NCBI GenBank assembly: GCA_022833215.1 | Contig: JAIPUZ010000084.1 | Location: 1-64,000, forward strand | Length of the DNA stretch: 64,000 nt | Direction of reading: 5' to 3' | Source of the DNA: Mesorhizobium sp. | Lineage (GTDB): Bacteria > Pseudomonadota > Alphaproteobacteria > Rhizobiales > Rhizobiaceae | Shown: piece after piece, positions 59,488-64,000 of the stretch | Layout: every line of letters begins with the position of its first letter | Position numbering within the stretch: the first letter of the stretch is position 1 | Translations under genes and position numbers: made by a program | The notes under the pieces: model-generated | The model's input: the letters and a program-made list of their open reading frames with translations, nothing else | Database searches by the model: none | What the model was told of the DNA's origin: nothing

Positions 59488-61140
59488 TTATCTGTCCGAC
59501 TGTTGCCAGCGCGGATTGATCCACGGCTCCTGATTGGACGGCGGCAGCGGGGTGCGGCCCAGAATATGATCGGCGGCTTTCTCGCCGGTCATGATCGAAG
59601 GTCCGTTGAGATTGCCGTTGGTGATGCGCGGAAAGATCGAGGAATCCGCCACCCGCAGCCCTTCCACGCCGATGACCCGGCATTCCGGGTCCACCACACT
59701 CATGGGATCGTCGGTGTGGCCCATGCGGCAGGTACCGCAAGGATGCAGCGCGCTCTCGGCATGTTCGCGAATGAAGGCATCGAGTTCCTCGTCGGTCTGC
59801 ACATCGCTGCCGGGAGAAATCTCCTTGCCGCGGTAGGGGTCGAAGGCGGATTGGCCAAAGATCTCGCGTGTGAGGCGGATGCAGTGGCGGAACTCCGTCC
59901 AGTCGTCCGGATGGGACATGTAGTTGAAGCGGATGACTGGCTTGTCCCATGCATCGGGCGAGCGCAGCGTGACGCTGCCGCGCGATTTGGAACGCATCGG
60001 TCCGACATGGGCCTGGAAGCCGTGCGTGTTGGCCACCGCCTTGCCGTCGTAGCGCACGGCGGCGGGGATGAAATGATACTGGATATCGGGATAGTCGATG
60101 CCCGCAGCCGAACGCAGGAAAGCTGCCGCCTCGAAATGGTTGGTGGCGCCGAGCCCGCTCTTGAACAGCAGCCACCGCGCGCCGATGAGCGCCTTGGAGA
60201 AGGGATTGAGAACGGAGTTCAGCGTGATCGGCTGTGTCGATTCCTGCTGGATGTAAAGTTCGAGATGGTCCTGCAGATTGGCCCCGACGCCGGGCCGGTC
60301 GGCAACCACGGCGATGCCGTTGTCCTGCAGGTGTTGGGCAGGGCCGATGCCCGACAGCATCAGGATTTTCGGTGAGTTGATCGACGATGCTGCGACGATC
60401 ACTTCACGCCGTGCCTTAACGACTTGAATCTGTCCGCGAGCTTCGATCTCGACGCCGGTGGCGCGTTGATTCTCGATGACGATTTTCCGCGCGAAGCCGC
60501 TGATCAGGTTAACGTTTTTCCGTTTCAGGGCAGGGCGCAGATAGGCATTGGCGGTGGACCAGCGGCGGCCGCGATGGATGGTCTGTTCCATCGGCCCGAA
60601 ACCTTCCTGCTTCGAGCCGTTGTAGTCGTGCGTCAGTTCGAAGCCCGCCTGCCGGCCGGCCTCGATGAAGGCGGCATAGAGCGGGTTCTCGCGCTTGCCG
60701 CGCTGGACGTGCAGCGGCCCGTCGGTGCCGCGCCAGCCTTCCTCGCCGCCATGCGAATGCTCCATGCGCTTGAAGTAGGGCAGCACATCCGCATAGCTCC
60801 AGCCGGTCGCGCCTTCCTCGGCCCAGTGGTCGAAGTCATGGGCATGGCCGCGCACATAGACCATGCCGTTGATGGAGGAGGAGCCGCCCAGAACCTTGCC
60901 GCGCGGGGTGGCGAGAACGCGTCCGCCCAGATGCGGCTCCGGCTCGCTGGCGAAGCCCCAGTCGTAGAGCGGCATGTTGAGCGGGATCGACAGGGCGGAC
61001 GGCATCTGGATCAGCGGTCCGATGTCGGTGCCGCCATACTCGATGACGATGACCGAGTGCCTGCCGTCTTCGGAAAGTCGGTAGGCCATGGCCGAGCCGG
61101 CCGAGCCGGAACCGATGATGACGAAATCAGCTTCGAGCAT
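59488..61140 (-). CDS. betA: choline dehydrogenase
   Basis: A 550-residue FAD-dependent GMC oxidoreductase oxidising choline to betaine aldehyde, and possibly further. The dinucleotide motif is [21 protein letters not shown] near residue 6. The GMC signatures [26 protein letters not shown] near 83 and [13 protein letters not shown] near 250 are clear, and the C terminus has [10 protein letters not shown] near 465 and the [17 protein letters not shown] ending. Length matches BetA. It lies 2 bp before betC and 47 bp after betB in transcription order. Confidence 0.95.
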   Translation of the reverse strand: MLEADFVIIGSGSAGSAMAYRLSEDGRHSVIVIEYGGTDIGPLIQMPSALSIPLNMPLYDWGFASEPEPHLGGRVLATPRGKVLGGSSSINGMVYVRGHAHDFDHWAEEGATGWSYADVLPYFKRMEHSHGGEEGWRGTDGPLHVQRGKRENPLYAAFIEAGRQAGFELTHDYNGSKQEGFGPMEQTIHRGRRWSTANAYLRPALKRKNVNLISGFARKIVIENQRATGVEIEARGQIQVVKARREVIVAASSINSPKILMLSGIGPAQHLQDNGIAVVADRPGVGANLQDHLELYIQQESTQPITLNSVLNPFSKALIGARWLLFKSGLGATNHFEAAAFLRSAAGIDYPDIQYHFIPAAVRYDGKAVANTHGFQAHVGPMRSKSRGSVTLRSPDAWDKPVIRFNYMSHPDDWTEFRHCIRLTREIFGQSAFDPYRGKEISPGSDVQTDEELDAFIREHAESALHPCGTCRMGHTDDPMSVVDPECRVIGVEGLRVADSSIFPRITNGNLNGPSIMTGEKAADHILGRTPLPPSNQEPWINPRWQQSDR

Positions 61141-61142
61141 CG

Positions 61143-62669
61143 CTATTCACCTCGCGGGAAGCGTTTCTGTTCCTCCAGTACATTCAGATCCATGTGATTG
61201 CGCATGTAGCGTTCCGACGCTTTTTGCAGCGGCTGGAAATCCCATGGGAAGTAGGCGCCGTTGCGCAGTGCGGGATAGATCACCCAGCGCTGCGCCTGGC
61301 TCTGGCGCACGGCCGCGTCGAAGCCTGCCATGTCCCAGCGGGCGCGGACCTTTTCCATGAAGCCGGCAACGAGGCCGGCATGTTGCGGGTCGGCCGCAAG
61401 ATTGGTCAGTTCGAGCGGATCCGATTCCAGATCAAAGAGTTGCGGCGGGTCGATCTCGCAATGCACGAACTTGTATTTGCCATCGCGGATGGCGACCAGC
61501 GGGGCGTAGGAACCTTCCGCCGCATACTCCATCAGCACGGGTTCGCCGCGCTCGCCGCCTTGCATGAGCGGCTTGAGCGATTGCCCGTCCGTCCACGGCA
61601 TGATGCCGGAAATGTCGATGCCGGCGAGGTCGCACAGCGTCGGGCAGATATCGAGATTGGATACCGCCGCGTCGATGCGGGCCGGCTCGATGCCCTTGCC
61701 GGCAATCATCAGCGGCACGCGGCAGGAGCCTTCGAAGAAGCTCATCTTGAACCACAGGCCGCGCTCGCCCAGCATGTCGCCATGGTCGGAGCAGAACAGG
61801 ACGACGGTGTCGTCCAGCATGCGCGTGCGTTCGAGCACGGCAAGCAGTTCGCCGACCTTGTCGTCGATATAGGAGATGTTGGCGAAATAGCCGCGGCGGG
61901 AGCGGCGCACCTGCTCCGGCGTGATGTCGAAGCTTGCATAGTCGCTGGCGACGTAGAGGCGCTGCGAGTGCGGGTCCTGCTCGTCATAGGTGATGAAGCC
62001 GGTTTCCGGCTCCAGTTGCGGGCAGTCCTCGTAAAGGTCCCAATACTGGCGGCGCGCGACATAGGGGTCGTGCGGGTGGGTGAAGGAGACGGTCAGGCAC
62101 CAGGGGCGGCGGCCGGCATCGTCGGATTGGCGCGACAGGTCGTAGAGCTTCTGGCCGGCCAGGAAGGCGACCTCGTCGTCATATTCCATCTGATTGGTGA
62201 TCTCGGCGACGCCCGCTCCGGTGACGGAGCCGAGGTTGTGATACCACCAGTCGATGCGCTCGCCGGGCTTGCGGTAGTCCGGCGTCCAGCCGAAATCGGC
62301 CGGGTAGATGTCGGTGGTCAGCCGCTCCTCGAAGCCGTGCAACTGGTCCGGCCCGACGAAATGCATCTTGCCCGACAGGCAGGTGTGGTAACCGGCGGCG
62401 CGCAGGTGATGGGCGAAGGTCGGGATCGACGAGACGAATTCGGATGCGTTGTCGTAGACGCCGGTGCGCGACGGAAGCTGGCCGCTCATGAAGGAGGCGC
62501 GCGCCGGCGCGCAAAGCGGCGAGGCGGTGTAGTTGTTGCGGAAACGAGCCGAGCGCGCTGCCAGTGCCTTGAGGTGCGGCGCATGCAGGAAGTCGGCCGG
62601 ACCGTCCGGGAACAGAGTTCCGGCAAGCTGGTCGACCATGAGGATGAGGATGTTCGGACGAGCGGTCAT
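61143..62669 (-). CDS. betC: choline-sulfatase
   Basis: A 508-residue type-I sulfatase hydrolysing choline-O-sulfate to choline and sulfate. The formylglycine site is CAPAR with the Cys near residue 53. It begins [19 protein letters not shown], characteristic of BetC, and has [20 protein letters not shown] near 305 for metal and sulfate binding. Its four-base overlap with betI (ATGA) couples repressor and sulfatase. The presence of BetC shows use of choline-O-sulfate as in rhizobia. Confidence 0.95.
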   Translation of the reverse strand: MTARPNILILMVDQLAGTLFPDGPADFLHAPHLKALAARSARFRNNYTASPLCAPARASFMSGQLPSRTGVYDNASEFVSSIPTFAHHLRAAGYHTCLSGKMHFVGPDQLHGFEERLTTDIYPADFGWTPDYRKPGERIDWWYHNLGSVTGAGVAEITNQMEYDDEVAFLAGQKLYDLSRQSDDAGRRPWCLTVSFTHPHDPYVARRQYWDLYEDCPQLEPETGFITYDEQDPHSQRLYVASDYASFDITPEQVRRSRRGYFANISYIDDKVGELLAVLERTRMLDDTVVLFCSDHGDMLGERGLWFKMSFFEGSCRVPLMIAGKGIEPARIDAAVSNLDICPTLCDLAGIDISGIMPWTDGQSLKPLMQGGERGEPVLMEYAAEGSYAPLVAIRDGKYKFVHCEIDPPQLFDLESDPLELTNLAADPQHAGLVAGFMEKVRARWDMAGFDAAVRQSQAQRWVIYPALRNGAYFPWDFQPLQKASERYMRNHMDLNVLEEQKRFPRGE

Positions 62670-63259
62670 GGTGTGTTGGCCTGCTGCCTGAGCTTCGCGT
62701 CGACATAATCCTCGACAAGCGCGGTGGCGCTTGCCGGATTGGGAAGGCCATCGCGCAGGGCGCGGCGGATGTAGAGCCCGTCGATCATGGCGGCGATGGC
62801 CTCAGCCATGCGCTCGGCCTCCGGGCGGGAGGCGAGGGGAGCGAGCCCGCTCATCAGGTTGGAATGCAGGCGCCTTGCATAGACGCGCAGCAGGCGGCGC
62901 AGCGGCGGCGAGTTCTGCGCCTCGACGTAGAAGGCCAGCCAGGCATGCACGGTTTCCTCGCGGAACTGGCCGGCATTGAAGTTGACGGAGATGACCGCCG
63001 ATACCCGCTCGCGGGGTGTAGCGGACCTGCTGAGGGCGGAAACGGCATCGCGGCCGAGATCGGCCAGCAATTGTCGCATCGTGGCCTGCAAAAGCTCTTC
63101 CTTCGGGCCGAAATAGTGATGCGCCAATGCGGACGACACGCCCGCCCGCCCGGCTATCTCGGCCACGGTGACGTTGAGTGTGCCGCGCTCGCCTATGGTT
63201 GAGATGGTGGCGTCGATCAGTGCCTTTCGGCGCAGCGGTTCCATTCCGATTTTGGGCAT
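62666..63259 (-). CDS. betI: TetR-type repressor BetI
   Basis: A 197-residue TetR regulator. The N-terminal helix-turn-helix reads [48 protein letters not shown], the standard BetI layout; the C-terminal domain with [21 protein letters not shown] matches BetI ligand-binding helices. It represses the bet genes in the absence of choline. The stop overlaps the betC start. A palindrome ahead of its start is a probable operator. Confidence 0.95.
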   Translation of the reverse strand: MPKIGMEPLRRKALIDATISTIGERGTLNVTVAEIAGRAGVSSALAHHYFGPKEELLQATMRQLLADLGRDAVSALSRSATPRERVSAVISVNFNAGQFREETVHAWLAFYVEAQNSPPLRRLLRVYARRLHSNLMSGLAPLASRPEAERMAEAIAAMIDGLYIRRALRDGLPNPASATALVEDYVDAKLRQQANTP

Positions 63260-63293
63260 GTCGTATTCTCCCTCGGACAGATGTTATTTTTAA

Positions 63294-63309
63294 TTGACTG
63301 ATCAATCAA
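63294..63309. promoter_or_regulatory. BetI operator palindrome
   Basis: TTGACTGATCAATCAA is a 16-bp near-palindrome (TTGA, TGATCA, TCAA symmetric, one mismatched pair) about 35 bp upstream of betI. Its place and TetR-like symmetry fit BetI autoregulation; DNA binding is inferred. Confidence 0.6.
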
Positions 63310-63414
63310 CAAAAATATCAAACTGGCCGCAGGAGTGCCGGCCGGCTTGAGTGGCACCGGCATTGACGGCTATGTCTCTTCCACTGGTTTGCCGATTGCT
63401 GAGGACGGAAAAAC

Positions 63415-64000
63415 ATGACGAATCCGGTTCTGGTCGAGGTGCTGCGCGGCTCCATCGTGGAGAGTGCGCATCGTGGCGCGATTGCCGTTTACGATGCGGC
63501 GGGCAGGGCGGTCTGGGAGATTGGCGATACCGCAAAGCCTGTCTTTCCTCGCTCGGCCGTGAAAGCGATACAGGCGCTGCCGCTGGTGGAAAGTGGCGCG
63601 GCCGATGCCTACGGCTTCGGCAATCGCGAACTGGCGCTGGCCTGCGCCTCGCATTCTGGCGAGCCGGAGCATGTCGAAACGGCGCGATCCATGCTCGCAA
63701 AGGCCGGGCTGGATGAGGTGGCGCTGGAATGCGGCAGCCACTGGCCGGGCAATCATGGCGCGACCGTAGCGCTGGCGCGCAGCGGCGGCACACCCAATGC
63801 GCTGCACAACAACTGTTCCGGCAAGCATTCGGGGTTTCTGTGCACATGCTGTCATTCCGGGATTGCTCATCGCGGCTATGTGGCCGCCGGGCATCGATTG
63901 CAGGACATGGTGCGCGATGCGATGGAGGCGGTGACGGGCGCGGCGCATGACGTGGACCATTGCGGCACCGACGGTTGCTCGATTCCCACCTATGCCGCGC
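63415..64000 (+). CDS. L-asparaginase, rhizobial type (3'-truncated by window edge)
   Basis: The first 195 residues of the class-3, ReAV-like L-asparaginase family, which hydrolyses L-asparagine to aspartate and ammonia. The catalytic Ser-x-x-Lys pair is S47/K50 (RSAVK). The Cys/Lys metal and activation site is C134/K137 in NNCSGKH. The next conserved Cys is 188 in CGTDGC. These match the spacing of R. etli ReAV (Ser48, Lys51, Cys135, Lys138, Cys189) with an offset of one. ATG at 63415 follows GAGGACGGA. The rest of the gene lies beyond the window. Confidence 0.93.
   Translation, partial: MTNPVLVEVLRGSIVESAHRGAIAVYDAAGRAVWEIGDTAKPVFPRSAVKAIQALPLVESGAADAYGFGNRELALACASHSGEPEHVETARSMLAKAGLDEVALECGSHWPGNHGATVALARSGGTPNALHNNCSGKHSGFLCTCCHSGIAHRGYVAAGHRLQDMVRDAMEAVTGAAHDVDHCGTDGCSIPTYAA

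Overview
The window is a chromosomal segment of a high-GC alphaproteobacterium, most likely of the order Hyphomicrobiales (Mesorhizobium / Phyllobacteriaceae-like). The evidence is the set of rhizobial-type modules: an ExoP-like polysaccharide co-polymerase, an Frc-type fructose transporter with a ROK regulator, a betI-betC-betA-betB choline operon, fused cysNC, rhizobial-type L-asparaginase, and RIME-like palindromic intergenic repeats. No phage, CRISPR array, integron or complete insertion sequence is visible. The species cannot be fixed from the sequence alone.

Layout. 1-14.9 kb is an envelope/exopolysaccharide cluster on the plus strand. It holds a 5'-truncated glycosyltransferase, a two-domain oxidoreductase, a UDP-GlcNAc 2-epimerase, a heparinase II/III-like protein, a WbuB-like glycosyltransferase, two small exported proteins (one a degenerate nuclease fold, one FecR-like), a CpsB/YwqE-type tyrosine phosphatase, a Wza-like lipoprotein, an ExoP/Wzc-like tyrosine autokinase, a TPR-containing membrane protein whose start lies 89 bp inside the kinase gene, and a Wzy/WaaL-type polymerase or ligase. 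Together these would make sugar precursors, assemble a repeat unit, polymerise and export it, and control chain length by tyrosine phosphorylation. 14.9-20.5 kb is a minus-strand quinone/catechol detoxification operon facing a LysR regulator. It encodes a ring-cleaving dioxygenase, a carboxylesterase, a pirin, a protein that fuses dioxygenase and hydrolase domains, and a small acetyltransferase.

20.6-32.7 kb is mixed: tRNA-Gln, a VOC protein, pyruvate phosphate dikinase, a DUF1499 protein, an MBL hydrolase, BioY, a second O-antigen ligase, then cysD-cysNC-cysQ for sulfate activation. 32.7-41.2 kb holds a DegT-type sugar aminotransferase, a PfkB kinase plus ROK regulator divergent from a fructose-type ABC transporter (frcBCA), and phosphoglucomutase. 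A perfect inverted repeat between the regulator and the transporter carries outward-facing TTGACA boxes. 41.2-49.2 kb has an orphan TadE/TadG pair and an iron- or metal-chelate uptake locus (binding protein, permease, ATPase, TrmO-like methyltransferase, TonB-dependent receptor). The ATPase gene has an in-frame amber codon inside its ABC signature motif.

49.4-64 kb contains a MarR-EmrAB-type efflux operon, an L,D-transpeptidase lipoprotein, tRNA-Pro, a phosphomannomutase followed by a fusion of mannose-1-phosphate guanylyltransferase with an AGE-type isomerase, the bet operon with a clear BetI-type palindrome, and a truncated L-asparaginase gene at the right edge.

The strongest second-look items are the amber codon in the siderophore-type ATPase, the dioxygenase-hydrolase fusion that duplicates two stand-alone genes of its own operon, the 89-bp gene overlap in the polysaccharide cluster, and the guanylyltransferase-AGE fusion. 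I did not find a convincing, wholly new defence or mobile system.
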